A stretch of 64,000 nucleotides of DNA from the NCBI RefSeq assembly GCF_002688565.1, contig NZ_CP024011.1, forward strand, positions 1,984,001 through 2,048,000. The letters run 5' to 3'. Below are positions 54,374 to 64,000 of the stretch, piece by piece. Below the pieces are notes generated by a model. The model made no database searches and was not told the DNA's origin. It worked only from the letters and a program-made list of their open reading frames with translations. Numbering within the stretch: position 1 is the stretch's first letter; each line of letters begins with the position of its first letter. The stretch comes from Acinetobacter sp. LoGeW2-3. Its GTDB lineage: Bacteria > Pseudomonadota > Gammaproteobacteria > Pseudomonadales > Moraxellaceae. Position numbers and translations under genes: made by a program.

Positions 54374-54781
54374 TTAATCTTGTTCCAATTCTTGTCGAAT
54401 CAGGTCGCGTATTTCATCAGGTAGGCGACGTGGACGCATATCAGCGCCGATACAGGCCAGCTCTACCTCACCCGATGCAAGCATGATTTCACCACGATAA
54501 ATATTCTGTTGCAATACAAAAGATGAAGCTTTAAGTGAAATTACACTCGCAGTGACGGTAATTAAGTCATCCATCAGAATTGGGCGTGAATATTTCACGT
54601 TAATCTTGTGTACAACAAAGTTGTAATCTTTTTGATGCCAGTAATGGCTGATGCCTGATGCACGCAGCCATTCGGTACGTGTACGTTCCATAAAGCGAAT
54701 ATGATTGGCGTGATAGACAATGCCACCCGCATCTGTGTCTTCAATATAAACGCGGATATTGAATTCAAATTTATTCGCCAT
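54374..54781 (-). CDS. ybgC: Acyl-CoA thioesterase YbgC
   Basis: 135 residues, 4-hydroxybenzoyl-CoA/YbgC-type hot-dog thioesterase. The active-site block IEDTDAGGIVYHANHIRFMERTR carries the catalytic Asp. It is the usual first gene of the tol-pal operon and may link acyl metabolism to the envelope, but its role in Tol function is not established. Confidence 0.95.
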   Translation of the reverse strand: MANKFEFNIRVYIEDTDAGGIVYHANHIRFMERTRTEWLRASGISHYWHQKDYNFVVHKINVKYSRPILMDDLITVTASVISLKASSFVLQQNIYRGEIMLASGEVELACIGADMRPRRLPDEIRDLIRQELEQD

Positions 54782-55005
54782 AATGCTTTTCCATTGGTTT
54801 TACATGCAGATTAGTGCTGATTTCTGCACCTAATTTTGAGCTTAGAATTTGCCCAAATTAGGCTACAAGTCAAGTGATATCAGGCTGGGCAGTTTAGCAT
54901 ACTGGCTTTTTTGACCAATGGCACAAGATTTCAAAGACGTGAGAAATTTTGCCTATTACACACGTTATGGAAAAGAATATTAACAACCAAAACTGATTAA
55001 TTCAT

Positions 55006-55401
55006 TTAAACAGTCCGGCATTGCACTGGATGGTTGTCACGGTCGCCTTTAAAGAAAATCGATTGTGTATCACGATTAATAGAAAGCACATAATTTTGAC
55101 TGCTTTGAGGATAATCTCGATCAACCCAGCGAATTTGAGGAAGTTGAAGCAGAGATTGAGCGTTAATGTATACCGTCGAGGCTTCGTCATTCCAGCAGGA
55201 ATTTTCGGCGCAAATCGAAACATATTTATGATTATTGACCGAGATTCTTAATTTATCAGGGGAAGAGCTAGAGTAATTTTGACTGCAATTTTGATGCTGG
55301 CAAAGACTTTGCAAGATTGCATTGTTGCACTCCCAGACATCTTTGGCTGATGTATGGAGTGGAAATAAGACGATGCTTATTGCCATTAATACTGTCTTCA
55401 T
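55006..55401 (-). CDS. Small secreted six-cysteine protein A
   Basis: 131 residues with a signal peptide ending about at HTSAKD (residue 19-20). The mature part has six Cys (WECNN, SLCQ, NCSQ, SICAE, SCWN, VQCR), enough for three disulphides. A conserved pattern WxCxN...C...NC...ICAxxxCW is shared with the gene at 55882-56271. It has no lipobox, so it is periplasmic or released. No family is recognised. It stands alone after the ybgC-tol operon, with 480 bases of AT-rich DNA on its other side. Confidence 0.65.
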   Translation of the reverse strand: MKTVLMAISIVLFPLHTSAKDVWECNNAILQSLCQHQNCSQNYSSSSPDKLRISVNNHKYVSICAENSCWNDEASTVYINAQSLLQLPQIRWVDRDYPQSSQNYVLSINRDTQSIFFKGDRDNHPVQCRTV

Positions 55402-55881
55402 GAGTGTATCCTCATAAAAGTGTTTTTTATTCTTAACTCATTTTTATCTAAGAAATATTTTTTTAAGGCTATTATTTGATTTTTTATTTAAATGAATTAA
55501 GGCTTATATTTTGAGTGTGGAATTTCAATCACCATGTGATGAAGATCTTGAAATTCTTATGCTCTTATTAAAATTTAAATCATAATTTTTTATTATCTAG
55601 GATTGTTTGAGGTTAAATGTGTTAAACACAGTAAGGAATTAAGAGTGTTTGTAATAGAAATAACTATTAGAAAAAATTATTTTTAATTAATATTTAAATT
55701 AATTTTTAATGGATTTATATTGTTAATATAAAAACTATAAATTTATGATTTTGATTTTATAGAGGGTAGATAGAGTGGGTAGCATTGTATGAGAGGTTGA
55801 AAATAACTTTTAAAATACTGCGTATTATAAAAATGCATTTAAATACTTTTATTGAATACCTTTAATAAAGGTATTTTCTAT
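55402..55881. other. Very AT-rich spacer between the two six-cysteine genes
   Basis: About 480 bases, strikingly poor in G and C, with no reading frame worth calling. An AATACCTTT/AAAGGTATT hairpin near 55857-55875 may terminate the leftward gene at 55882. Confidence 0.45.
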
Positions 55882-56271
55882 TTAAATTTCTTCTGATTTA
55901 CAGATAAGAGGGAGAATAAATCCTGAACCTAATAAGCTGCCTACTTTCTCAGTTTTATCTATAGAAATAGAAAATTTTTCATCTCTTACTTCATCATTAT
56001 TCCAAACGAGTTGTTGAGTGAAATAATGATCAAAAGTTTTTGATTGGGTGTATTTTGTTTTTCCGCTCCAGCAACCTGAATAAGCACAAATATTGATTTC
56101 TTGATTATTGCTAATGTGTATATCAAAAGGCGTAAATTGTTCAGTTTGGACCTGACAATTTTGCTCAGTACATGAAATCTCAGCATACTTATTGGTGCAT
56201 TGCCAAGATGTTTGAGCATAAGGGGCAGAGCAGAGTAATGCTAAGGTTAATAGTAGAAGACTATTTTTCAT
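55882..56271 (-). CDS. Small secreted six-cysteine protein B
   Basis: 129 residues with a signal peptide ending near APYAQ (about 20). Mature Cys occur at WQCTN, ISCTE, NCQV, NICAYSGCW and LICKS, matching the spacing of protein A at 55006-55401 up to ICAxxxCW. The two are a diverged duplicate pair with little sequence identity outside the Cys frame. It is likely periplasmic or secreted; function unknown. Confidence 0.65.
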   Translation of the reverse strand: MKNSLLLLTLALLCSAPYAQTSWQCTNKYAEISCTEQNCQVQTEQFTPFDIHISNNQEINICAYSGCWSGKTKYTQSKTFDHYFTQQLVWNNDEVRDEKFSISIDKTEKVGSLLGSGFILPLICKSEEI

Positions 56272-56294
56272 TTGATATACACATTTATCTAAGA

Positions 56295-56316
56295 GAAGGG
56301 AGTATTTTCTCCCTTC
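56295..56316 (-). terminator. Perfect 8-bp hairpin after ruvB
   Basis: GAAGGGAG and CTCCCTTC arms with a six-base loop, four bases beyond the ruvB stop. The following T-run is weak, so this is a possible terminator only. Confidence 0.45.
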
Positions 56317-56320
56317 AATA

Positions 56321-57328
56321 TTATTTATCTTTCGGCTCAGGCGGCGTCATTCCAAACTGTAAATAGGCCATATTGGTTGCAATACGACCGCGCGCAGTCC
56401 GCATCACATAACCTTGTTGAATCAGGTAGGGTTCAATCACATCTTCCAAAGTACCTGAATCTTCAGCCATTGCAGCAGCTAAAGCCTCAACACCCGCAGG
56501 ACCACCGTCAAAACGTTCAAGCAGCATACTGAGGTAACGACGGTCTAAAGTATCTAAACCATCTTTATCGACTTTCAACATATCCAAAGCACGTTGCGCC
56601 ATGTCCTGATTCACTTCACCTGTGCCTTTGACTTGCGCATAATCACGTACACGACGCAGCAAACGGTTGGCAATACGCGGTGTACCACGTGAACGACGAG
56701 CGATTTCTTTCGCACCATCTTCGGTCATTGGGACATCCATGAGGCTGGCAGAACGTTTCACGATGTGAGTGAGGTCATCAACGGAATAGAATTCTAGACG
56801 TTGTACGATCCCGAAACGGTCACGTAATGGAGAAGTCAGCAGACCGGCACGTGTGGTTGCAGCTACTAAAGTAAACGGTGGTAAATCCAGTTTAATAGAA
56901 CGGGCAGCAGGACCTTCACCAATCATGATATCCAGTTGGTAATCTTCCATCGCTGGATACAAGATTTCTTCGATCACTGGGGATAGACGGTGAATCTCAT
57001 CAATAAACAGCACGTCGCCTTCTTCCAGGTTGGTCAGCATTGCTGCCAGATCGCCAGCACGTTCCAATACTGGACCAGAAGTGGACTTTAAGTTACCGCC
57101 CATTTCGCGGGCAATAATATTTGCCAATGTGGTTTTACCTAGACCAGGAGGGCCAAAGATCAGGGTGTGATCGAGGGCTTCTTCACGGCCACGCGCTGCA
57201 CCAATGAAGATTTCCATCTGTTCACGGACCACAGGTTGACCGATATAGTCATCGAGGGAAGTTGGACGGATGGCACGATCAAAGTGATCTTCGGGTTTTT
57301 CAGAACCACTGATGAGACGGTCTTGCAT
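56321..57328 (-). CDS. ruvB: Holliday junction branch-migration helicase RuvB
   Basis: 335 residues. AAA+ motor: [12 protein letters not shown] start, Walker [13 protein letters not shown], Walker [12 protein letters not shown], sensor 1 VAATTRAG, arginine finger in [14 protein letters not shown] and a C-terminal winged helix with [16 protein letters not shown]. Two RuvB rings pull DNA through RuvA. Usually ruvA and ruvB adjoin; here a 222-base gap with a hairpin cluster separates them. Confidence 0.97.
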   Translation of the reverse strand: MQDRLISGSEKPEDHFDRAIRPTSLDDYIGQPVVREQMEIFIGAARGREEALDHTLIFGPPGLGKTTLANIIAREMGGNLKSTSGPVLERAGDLAAMLTNLEEGDVLFIDEIHRLSPVIEEILYPAMEDYQLDIMIGEGPAARSIKLDLPPFTLVAATTRAGLLTSPLRDRFGIVQRLEFYSVDDLTHIVKRSASLMDVPMTEDGAKEIARRSRGTPRIANRLLRRVRDYAQVKGTGEVNQDMAQRALDMLKVDKDGLDTLDRRYLSMLLERFDGGPAGVEALAAAMAEDSGTLEDVIEPYLIQQGYVMRTARGRIATNMAYLQFGMTPPEPKDK

Positions 57329-57423
57329 ATCTTTTGAGTTAATCTCTATGGTTTATTTGAGGTGAATAAAGTCATAGCCTCAAAACGCACTTGGAATTTC
57401 TATGCCATTGTGTAGGCATGCTC

Positions 57424-57512
57424 TTACTTTTGATAGGGCAAAAGTAACAAAACCCTTTGCAGAAATAATGGCACATCCTATGCCATATTTCTGCGGCAGC
57501 ATCCATGCTGCC
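57424..57512. repeat. Cluster of three hairpins, REP/MITE-like element
   Basis: TTACTTTTG/CAAAAGTAA (57424-57447), CAGAAATAATGGCA with TGCCATATTTCTG (57460-57493, one bulge) and GGCAGCAT-cc-ATGCTGCC (57495-57512) follow each other in 90 bases. Dense palindromes in an intergenic gap inside a ruvAB pair suggest a dispersed repetitive element. Confidence 0.6.
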
Positions 57513-57550
57513 TTCTACTATCCATTTTTCAATGAGCGTTGATATACGTC

Positions 57551-58153
57551 TTAACGATTCATTGACTTTAATGCTGCACGGATAATGTCGCTGGCTTCAG
57601 TAAAGTCACCTTTGGCAGCATTGACCAGTTTCTGTGCTTCAGCCGGTTTATAACCTAAAGACTGTAATGCTGCTTCAGCTTCAGCCACAGCTGAATTGCC
57701 CATAAACTGGATTTGTGGAGCTGTGGAATTGGTTGGCGCTGTGCCAGCCGACATCGCTTTAAAGCGATCACGCAGTTCGATCATGAGGCGTTCAGCAGTT
57801 TTTTTGCCCACACCCGGCACTTTAACCAAGGTATTTATATCTTCATTTTCAACGGTATGAATCAGCATTTCTACACTTAAGGTAGAGAGAATGCCAAGTG
57901 CCATTTTCGGACCAACACCGTTGACCTTTAATAAAGTGCGGAAAATGGTTTTTTCTTGAGCATTTAAGAAACCATAAAGTAACTGGGCATCTTCACGAAC
58001 TGCTAAATGCGTCCAAAGGGTAATTTTCTGACCTTTTTGCAGCTGGCAAAAAGTAGTTAGTGGTGTATCAATTTCATAACCTACGCCATTTACATTTAAT
58101 AAAACAGTCGGTGCTTCCAGCGCCAGCACTTCACCAATCAGACATCCAATCAT
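57551..58153 (-). CDS. ruvA: Holliday junction DNA-binding protein RuvA
   Basis: 200 residues. OB-fold domain I (about 1-63), two helix-hairpin-helix motifs in domain II (KVNGVGPKMAL, KVPGVGKKTAERLM) and a C-terminal domain III (about 150-200, ALQSLGYKPAEAQKLV) that activates RuvB. A full-length member. ruvB follows on the same strand after a gap with hairpins. Confidence 0.96.
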   Translation of the reverse strand: MIGCLIGEVLALEAPTVLLNVNGVGYEIDTPLTTFCQLQKGQKITLWTHLAVREDAQLLYGFLNAQEKTIFRTLLKVNGVGPKMALGILSTLSVEMLIHTVENEDINTLVKVPGVGKKTAERLMIELRDRFKAMSAGTAPTNSTAPQIQFMGNSAVAEAEAALQSLGYKPAEAQKLVNAAKGDFTEASDIIRAALKSMNR

Positions 58154-58270
58154 TTTTTATAAATACTCAATTTCAATACGGGCATAGTAGTCAGCATTTG
58201 TCTTAAAGGCAAAATACTGCAGTTCAAAATTCGTAGATTTGCTGAGATTATCAGCAAAACTTTCACCTAA

Positions 58271-59611
58271 TTAAAGTAATCCTGCCTTATTACCATGAAG
58301 TTCTTGCGCCAGGTTATAAGCCTGATGGTCGGATAGCTTGGAAATAATATCAAGCACCTGCATGATATTGTCATAATGGTCTGCATGGAACTGGGCGCCG
58401 GAACGATTCAGAATCGCCATCAGACGTTGTTCCTTAAAACTTAGATTTTTGTGCGGTGTGGTCAGTGGGATAAAAGCATCCAGAATGGTTTGCAGGCTTT
58501 GATGGGCAATAATTTCTAGTCCCGCTTTTTGTGGATGCTCAAAGATTTTATCGCGCGCAAGTTCTTTGGCACGGTTAATCCCGATTTCAATATCTGAACT
58601 GCAATAACCCAGCAATGAACCTTTGAGCTGACCCATTAAGATTTCCTGCTGATGATGGGCAAACGCCGTGGTGACTTCAGCGACTAGACGTTTCATTACC
58701 CGACCACGCAGAGCAGCAATCTTCTGTTGCCAAGTAGTATCCGGCATGCTGATCTCGGAAGGCGTGCCATAATCACCTAGCAGATTCAGGAATACTGGTT
58801 CAACTTCGGCGTAACTCAGCATATTCAGGCTGATACCATCTTCCAGATCAATCAGGGCATAGCAAATGTCATCCGCAGCTTCGAGCAGATAGGTCAGAGG
58901 ATGACGACAGTAGCGATATTCACCCAACTGAATCAAACCAAGCTGTTCAGTAATTTCTTTAAGAATCTCTTTTTCTGACTGATAGCAACCGAATTTTGGA
59001 CGACGGCTGGCCGGCGTATTACCTGTCGGATCGATGGTCTGCGATAGCCATGGATACTTTAAATAAGCACCCAGCGTGGCAAAGGTGAGACGCATACCAC
59101 CATCATTGGGATGATAGTCAATCTTGGTCAGCAGGCGCAGACCTTGGGCATTGCCTTCAAACTGACGAACATCGGCTTCCTGTTCTGGACTTAGGTTTTT
59201 CAGGAAATCAGTATGTGAAGCATCATCAAACCATTCACGGATCGCGTATTCACCTGCATGACCAAAAGGCGGGTTGCCAATATCATGCGCCAGACAAGCC
59301 GCCTGGATAATCGCACCGACATCGGCTGGTGAAATCCAAGGCGGTAACTGATCTTTAATTTTTTCTGCCGCTAGCATACCCAATGAACGGCCAATACAGG
59401 ACACTTCCAGTGAATGCGTTAGACGGGTATGAATGCCATCATGCTGTGTAAGTGGATGTACTTGGGTTTTACGGTTCAGCTGGCGGAAACTTTGCGAAAA
59501 GATAATGCGGTCATAGTCCTTATGAAATGGACTGCGCGCCAGTTCAGAACTTTGTTTTTTGCTGCCAATACGGACAGTGGAGAGTAATTCCAGCCAACGC
59601 ATTTGAGTCAT
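58271..59611 (-). CDS. dgt: Deoxyguanosinetriphosphate triphosphohydrolase-like protein
   Basis: 446 residues. HD-domain phosphohydrolase: the first His of the metal site in GIHTRLTHSLEV, HD in CLAHDIGNPPFGHAGE and an Asp in EAADDICYALIDLEDG are present. It converts dNTP, typically dGTP, to deoxynucleoside and tripolyphosphate. The length is that of the shorter dGTPase-like group rather than E. coli Dgt (about 505), so the substrate may differ. Its ATG lies just inside AT-rich DNA; it is transcribed away from purL. Confidence 0.88.
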   Translation of the reverse strand: MTQMRWLELLSTVRIGSKKQSSELARSPFHKDYDRIIFSQSFRQLNRKTQVHPLTQHDGIHTRLTHSLEVSCIGRSLGMLAAEKIKDQLPPWISPADVGAIIQAACLAHDIGNPPFGHAGEYAIREWFDDASHTDFLKNLSPEQEADVRQFEGNAQGLRLLTKIDYHPNDGGMRLTFATLGAYLKYPWLSQTIDPTGNTPASRRPKFGCYQSEKEILKEITEQLGLIQLGEYRYCRHPLTYLLEAADDICYALIDLEDGISLNMLSYAEVEPVFLNLLGDYGTPSEISMPDTTWQQKIAALRGRVMKRLVAEVTTAFAHHQQEILMGQLKGSLLGYCSSDIEIGINRAKELARDKIFEHPQKAGLEIIAHQSLQTILDAFIPLTTPHKNLSFKEQRLMAILNRSGAQFHADHYDNIMQVLDIISKLSDHQAYNLAQELHGNKAGLL

Positions 59612-60117
59612 TTATCATTATTCAATCAATTCTTTAACGCATGATGCCAAAAATGGAGATAAAAATATATGGAGTTGCGACATAAGTTGCCGTCTTAAAG
59701 TGAAATAAGAATAGGGCGTTTTTTAAAAGATAATTTTAATATTGAAGTGCCTCAAGAGAGGACCAGAAATATTTATTTTCAAATATAAAGGGATTTTTAA
59801 AGATCTTTAGCGCACTAAAAACTAAGAAAAAGGCTTTCCATCAAGATAAATTTGTTGTTGAAAAATAATACAACTTTGCGAGTAAAAATAAAACTTTAGC
59901 GGTTTTGATTTTTCTGCAAGAAAATGTGTTAATCTAATCGACTACATTAAATTTTTTTAACTGAAAATAAAAGTAATATTTTAAAAATCTAGATAGTTTA
60001 GCGGTCAGATTTATCAATTCCTCACTAGCTGATTCCCGTATTTCACAGTAGAATATGCGCTCTCTCAAGTCACATTGTGGCATGGTCGCTCGATCATCCC
60101 GTGGAGCCAAAATCAGC
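59612..60117. other. Divergent intergenic region before purL
   Basis: About 500 bases, AT-rich. A TAGAAT sequence at 60049-60054 is the best -10 candidate for purL, with no good -35. The 60-base leader before the purL ATG (60118) has no recognisable riboswitch and no PUR-box was seen. Confidence 0.45.
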
Positions 60118-63100
60118 ATGTTTATCGTTGCCGGTGCACCTGCACATTCTTCTTTTAAGAAAACTCAACTACTTTCGCGTTTGTCGTCAATTAGTTCTGT
60201 TCAATCACTAGAAAGTCAATTCGTTTATCTTTTTGACCAAGCGCTCAACGAGCAACAACAGCAATCCGCTTTACAGCTTCTCAACGATGGTCAATCATTT
60301 GAACTGCGCCAAGCTGCAAGTGATGAAATCCAGATTCTTGTAACACCGCGTGTCGGCACGATTTCGCCGTGGTCGTCGAAAGCGACAGATATTTTCAAGA
60401 ATTGTAATACACCGGTTCATCGTCTTGAACGCGGTGTTTTGTTTACTTTGAAGGGCATAAAAGAGCTTTCTAAAGAACAATTACAGGTGTTGCACGACCG
60501 CATGACTGAAAGCGTTTTCAATGCGATTGAAGATGCTGCTGCACTATTCACTGAAACTGCACCAAAACCTTTGAACTCGATTGATATTCTGGGTCAAGGT
60601 AAAGAAGCTTTAGTAAAAGCCAATAATGAGTTTGGTTTTGCGTTATCTGAACAGGAAATTGATTACCTGACAGAGGCGTTCACTAAATTGGGTCGTAACC
60701 CGAACGACATCGAACTGATGATGTTTGCTCAGGCAAACTCTGAACACTGCCGTCACAAAATCTTCGGTTCTGAATGGACGATTGATGGTGAAGTTCAGCC
60801 ATTGTCATTGTTCCAAATGATCAAGAACACTTATAAAGAATCACCTACAGATGTCTTGTCAGCATATAAAGACAACGCATCGGTGATTGTTGGTTTTGAT
60901 ACGCAACGTTTCTACCCAACCAAAGAAGACAACGGTCATCAGGTTTATAAATATAAGAGCCAGGCTGCTCACATCCTGATGAAAGTGGAAACACACAACC
61001 ACCCAACAGCAATTGCACCATTTGCCGGTGCTGCCACAGGTTCAGGCGGTGAGATCCGTGATGAAGGCGCGACTGGTCGTGGTGGTAAACCAAAAGCTGG
61101 TTTAACTGGTTTTACCGTATCTAACCTGAATATTCCTGGCTTTGAACAGCCTTGGGAAGAAAATTACGGCAAACCATCGCGTATGGCATCGCCACTTCAA
61201 ATCATGATTGAAGGTCCATTGGGTGGTGCAGCGTTTAACAACGAATTTGGTCGTCCAGCCTTAAATGGTTACTTCCGTACTTTCGAACAAAATGTCAATG
61301 GTGAAGTGAAAGGCTTCCATAAGCCAATCATGATCGCAGGCGGTTACGGTAACATCCGTTCAGACCATGTAGAAAAAGATGCGATTCAACCAGGTGATCT
61401 ACTGATCGTTCTTGGTGGTCCAGCCATGCTAATTGGTCTGGGCGGTGGTGCAGCATCTTCTGTAGACAGCGGTAAACTCGGTGAAAACCTGGACTTCGCT
61501 TCTGTACAACGTGAAAACCCGGAAATGGAACGCCGTTGCCAAGAAGTGATCGACACTTGCTGGCGCATGGAAGATGAAAACCCAATCGTATCTGTGCATG
61601 ATGTCGGTGCGGGTGGTATTTCAAACGCGATGCCAGAACTTGTAAACGATCACGAGTTAGGTGCAGTACTTGATCTTCGTAAGATCCCATCGCTTGAGCC
61701 AGGCATGTCGCCAATGGAAATCTGGTCAAATGAAGCGCAAGAGCGTTATGTGCTTGCGATTCGTCCAGAATCTCTACCGTTATTCGAATCAATCTGTGCG
61801 CGTGAACGTTGTCCGTTTGCAGTACTGGGTGAAGCAACTGAAGCACGTCATCTGACTGTTGAAGATCCATTGTTCGGCAACAAACCAGTGGATATGCCAA
61901 TGCAAGTGATGCTTGGTGGTACACCACGTATGAGCCGTTCATATGAAACTGCTCCGCGTAAAGGCGATGACTTTGATGCATCTAAAGTGACTGATCTGAA
62001 AGATGCGATTTATCGCGTGATCAAGAACCCGACTGTGGCATCTAAATCATTCCTGATCACTATTGGTGACCGTTCGATTACTGGTATGGTGGCACGTGAC
62101 CAGATGGTTGGCCCATGGCAGGTTCCTGTAGCCGATGCTGCGGTAACTACGACTAGCCTTGTAGGTTACACAGGTGAAGCAATGGCCATGGGTGAACGTC
62201 CACCAGTGGCATTGTTAAACCCAGCTGCATCTGCACGTTTATCTGTAGCTGAATCGATCTCGAACATCATGTCTGCGAAGATTGATCAGATCAGCGATAT
62301 CAAACTGTCTGCGAACTGGATGGCTGCTGCTGGTCAACCGGGCGAAGACCAGGCCTTGTTCGAGGGCGTAAAAGCCATCGGTATGGAAATGTGTCCAGCA
62401 CTGGGTATCGCCATTCCTGTTGGTAAAGACTCGCTTTCAATGCGCACCACCTGGAATGACGAAGGTGAAAACAAGTCTGTGACTTCTCCAATGTCAGGCG
62501 TGATCACTGCATTTGCACCTGTAACTGATGTTCGTAAGACATTAACCCCTGAACTGAAAAATATTGAGTCTGTACTGGTTCGTATTGATCTGTCTAAAGG
62601 TCAGTTCCGTCTAGGCGGTTCGATCCTGGCTCAAGTGTATAAAGCCATCGGTTCTGTGACTCCTGATGTTGATAGCTTCGATGACTTCAAAGCATTCTTC
62701 GCACTGGTTCAAGACTGGAACAACCGTGGTCTGATCAAGGCTTACCATGACATCGGTGATGGTGGTTTATTAGCGACTGTTGCGGAAATGATGTTTGCTG
62801 CACGTCTAGGCGTGGCACTAGAAGATCAATCAGTTGAAGCATTATTTGCTGAAGAAATCGGTGCAGTTCTGCAAATCGCGAAAGCGGATTGGGAAGCTCT
62901 ACAAGCAGAAATTGCTACTTCTACTCTGAAAGAAGCGATTTCAGTTGTAGGTACAGTGAATAACTCTGACCAGTTATCTGTAAATGGTCTGGTACTTGAA
63001 CGTGCTGACCTGCAAGTAGCTTGGACTGAAGTTTCTCATCAAATTCAGCGTCTGCGTGACAACGTAGAAACTGCAGATCAAGAATTTGCATTAGTTACTG

Positions 63101-63951
63101 ATAAATCACACAAAGGTTTAATTGCTCAACCGACATTTGATCTGAACGAGCAAATCGAAGCACCGTACATTAACTCACGTCGTCCAAATATGGCGATTCT
63201 GCGTGAGCAGGGTGTGAATGGTCATGTAGAAATGGCAGCAGCATTCGATAAAGTCGGCTTCAATACAATTGACGTACATATGAGTGACTTGCTTGCTGGC
63301 CGTATCAGCCTGGATGACTTCGAAGGTCTGGTCACTTGTGGTGGCTTCTCTTACGGTGACGTATTGGGCGCAGGCGGTGGCTGGGCGAAATCAGTATTGT
63401 TCAATCAGCAACTTCGTGACCAGTTCGAGAAATTCTTTAACCGTCAGGAAACCTTCTCTCTGGGGATCTGTAATGGTTGTCAGATGTTGTCTCAATTGGC
63501 TCCACTGATTCCAGGTGCAGATGCTTGGCCTCGTTTCCATCGCAACAAGTCAGAAGTATTTGAAGCACGTAGCGTCAATGTTCGTGTAGAGAAATCTCAT
63601 TCTGTATTGCTAGAAGGTATGGAAGGTTCAATTCTTCCAATCGCTGTGGCACATGGTGAAGGTCGTGTAGTTGCATCAGCTGAAAGCATTGCTGCATTGA
63701 ATGCTAACAATCAGGTGATCATGCGCTATGTCGATAGCCAGGGTAATGCGACTGAGCAATATCCATTGAACCCAAATGGTTCGCCTGAAGGGATCTCTGG
63801 TGTAACTTCGAAAGATGGTCGTGCGACTATCCTGATGCCACACCCTGAGCGTAACTTCCGTGCGATCCAGCACTCTTGGAAACCAGAAGACTGGGATCAG
63901 GACGGTGCATGGTTACGTATGTTCCGTAATGCACGTAAATTCATTGGCTAA
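60118..63951 (+). CDS. purL: Phosphoribosylformylglycinamidine synthase (FGAM synthetase)
   Basis: 1277 residues from the ATG at 60118 ([12 protein letters not shown]); the frame runs 21 codons further upstream but the family starts here. The large single-chain form joins an N-terminal domain, two AIRS-like halves ([38 protein letters not shown]) and a C-terminal class-I glutaminase. In the glutaminase, [16 protein letters not shown], the nucleophile Cys in GICNGCQML and the His/Glu pair in MPHPERNFR are intact. It converts FGAR to FGAM in purine synthesis, upstream of PurM. Strong codon bias. Confidence 0.97.
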   Translation: MFIVAGAPAHSSFKKTQLLSRLSSISSVQSLESQFVYLFDQALNEQQQQSALQLLNDGQSFELRQAASDEIQILVTPRVGTISPWSSKATDIFKNCNTPVHRLERGVLFTLKGIKELSKEQLQVLHDRMTESVFNAIEDAAALFTETAPKPLNSIDILGQGKEALVKANNEFGFALSEQEIDYLTEAFTKLGRNPNDIELMMFAQANSEHCRHKIFGSEWTIDGEVQPLSLFQMIKNTYKESPTDVLSAYKDNASVIVGFDTQRFYPTKEDNGHQVYKYKSQAAHILMKVETHNHPTAIAPFAGAATGSGGEIRDEGATGRGGKPKAGLTGFTVSNLNIPGFEQPWEENYGKPSRMASPLQIMIEGPLGGAAFNNEFGRPALNGYFRTFEQNVNGEVKGFHKPIMIAGGYGNIRSDHVEKDAIQPGDLLIVLGGPAMLIGLGGGAASSVDSGKLGENLDFASVQRENPEMERRCQEVIDTCWRMEDENPIVSVHDVGAGGISNAMPELVNDHELGAVLDLRKIPSLEPGMSPMEIWSNEAQERYVLAIRPESLPLFESICARERCPFAVLGEATEARHLTVEDPLFGNKPVDMPMQVMLGGTPRMSRSYETAPRKGDDFDASKVTDLKDAIYRVIKNPTVASKSFLITIGDRSITGMVARDQMVGPWQVPVADAAVTTTSLVGYTGEAMAMGERPPVALLNPAASARLSVAESISNIMSAKIDQISDIKLSANWMAAAGQPGEDQALFEGVKAIGMEMCPALGIAIPVGKDSLSMRTTWNDEGENKSVTSPMSGVITAFAPVTDVRKTLTPELKNIESVLVRIDLSKGQFRLGGSILAQVYKAIGSVTPDVDSFDDFKAFFALVQDWNNRGLIKAYHDIGDGGLLATVAEMMFAARLGVALEDQSVEALFAEEIGAVLQIAKADWEALQAEIATSTLKEAISVVGTVNNSDQLSVNGLVLERADLQVAWTEVSHQIQRLRDNVETADQEFALVTDKSHKGLIAQPTFDLNEQIEAPYINSRRPNMAILREQGVNGHVEMAAAFDKVGFNTIDVHMSDLLAGRISLDDFEGLVTCGGFSYGDVLGAGGGWAKSVLFNQQLRDQFEKFFNRQETFSLGICNGCQMLSQLAPLIPGADAWPRFHRNKSEVFEARSVNVRVEKSHSVLLEGMEGSILPIAVAHGEGRVVASAESIAALNANNQVIMRYVDSQGNATEQYPLNPNGSPEGISGVTSKDGRATILMPHPERNFRAIQHSWKPEDWDQDGAWLRMFRNARKFIG

Positions 63952-63965
63952 TCTGATTTGGCTTG

Positions 63966-63996
63966 AAAAAAGGGTCGCAGCAGCGGCCCTTTTTTA
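63966..63996 (+). terminator. Terminator of purL
   Basis: AAAAAAGGGTCGC and GCGGCCCTTTTTT arms with an AGCA loop directly after the stop codon. Confidence 0.88.
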
Positions 63997-64000
63997 TAAT

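Noticed and set aside
61328..61981. Leftward frame of 217 codons inside purL
   Set aside because: Antisense shadow of the conserved AIRS region of PurL; no ribosome-binding site or family motif.
1..64000. CRISPR arrays, tRNA/rRNA genes, insertion sequences, prophage or integrase-bounded islands
   Set aside because: No regular spacer-repeat arrays, no recognisable tRNA or rRNA genes, no transposase; the only recombinase is XerC in its usual place.

Overview
The window is a stretch of gamma-proteobacterial chromosome of the genus Acinetobacter (Moraxellaceae). The assignment rests on gene content and order (lptM-lysA-dapF-hydrolase-xerC, ybgC-tolQRAB-pal, AI-2E transporter-hda followed by rhombotarget-like genes, lolC/F-lolD-comEC), on the moderately AT-rich base composition and on the character of the proteins. 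I cannot fix the species. No insertion sequence, prophage, CRISPR array, rRNA or tRNA gene was seen. Almost everything reads as core or genus-level chromosome.

Layout. 1-4.4 kb: a truncated membrane protein, a Sel1-repeat protein, a Tim44-like membrane protein, radA and an uncharacterised acidic protein. 4.4-7.5 kb: two amino-acid transporters, an AGCS symporter and a CycA-like permease. 7.6-11.6 kb: lptM-lysA-dapF (lysine/diaminopimelate) and a hydrolase-xerC pair. 11.8-15.7 kb: an unknown gene, a divergent Lrp regulator/LysE exporter pair, and etfBA. 16.8-20.3 kb: gyrA with an unusually long C-terminal domain, then a lipoprotein. 20.3-25.1 kb: a leftward TolC-HlyD-ABC-2 permease-ABC-2 permease operon with no ATPase gene. 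25.5-30.4 kb: serC, a tiny membrane protein, an orphan 309-residue protein, a UPF0178 protein, a DMT transporter and a PilZ protein. 30.4-37.8 kb: lipoprotein-releasing ABC system, comEC (DNA uptake), a lipid A-type acyltransferase, an S49 peptidase and a hydrolase. 37.9-41.6 kb: purN/purM, AI-2E transporter, hda. 41.7-47.5 kb: two tandem beta-helix proteins with CSLREA N-termini and GlyGly-CTERM tails (probable rhombosortase substrates), facing a leftward sigma factor / membrane anti-sigma-like / DUF3106 operon. 47.5-49.7 kb: an rRNA/tRNA methyltransferase, fbp and a small acidic protein. 49.8-54.8 kb: the complete Tol-Pal operon. 55.0-56.3 kb: two diverged small six-cysteine secreted proteins. 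56.3-59.6 kb: ruvB, ruvA and a dGTPase-like gene. 60.1-64.0 kb: purL.

How it fits together. Many genes concern the envelope: Tol-Pal constriction and outer-membrane integrity, Lol lipoprotein sorting, LptM, a lipid A acyltransferase, a tripartite exporter, and surface proteins of the rhombosortase type. A second group is central metabolism (lysine, serine, purine, gluconeogenesis, electron transfer flavoprotein), and a third is DNA handling (RadA, XerC, GyrA, ComEC, Hda, RuvAB).

Most worth a second look are the rhombotarget pair, the sigma/anti-sigma operon with a perfect 14-bp dyad abutting its ribosome-binding site, the insertion in the GyrA C-terminal domain, the exporter without an ATPase, the six-cysteine paralogues, and a cluster of hairpins between ruvA and ruvB. 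None can be called a new system from sequence alone. All positions and motifs were read by eye, and single-base errors in long A or T runs are possible.
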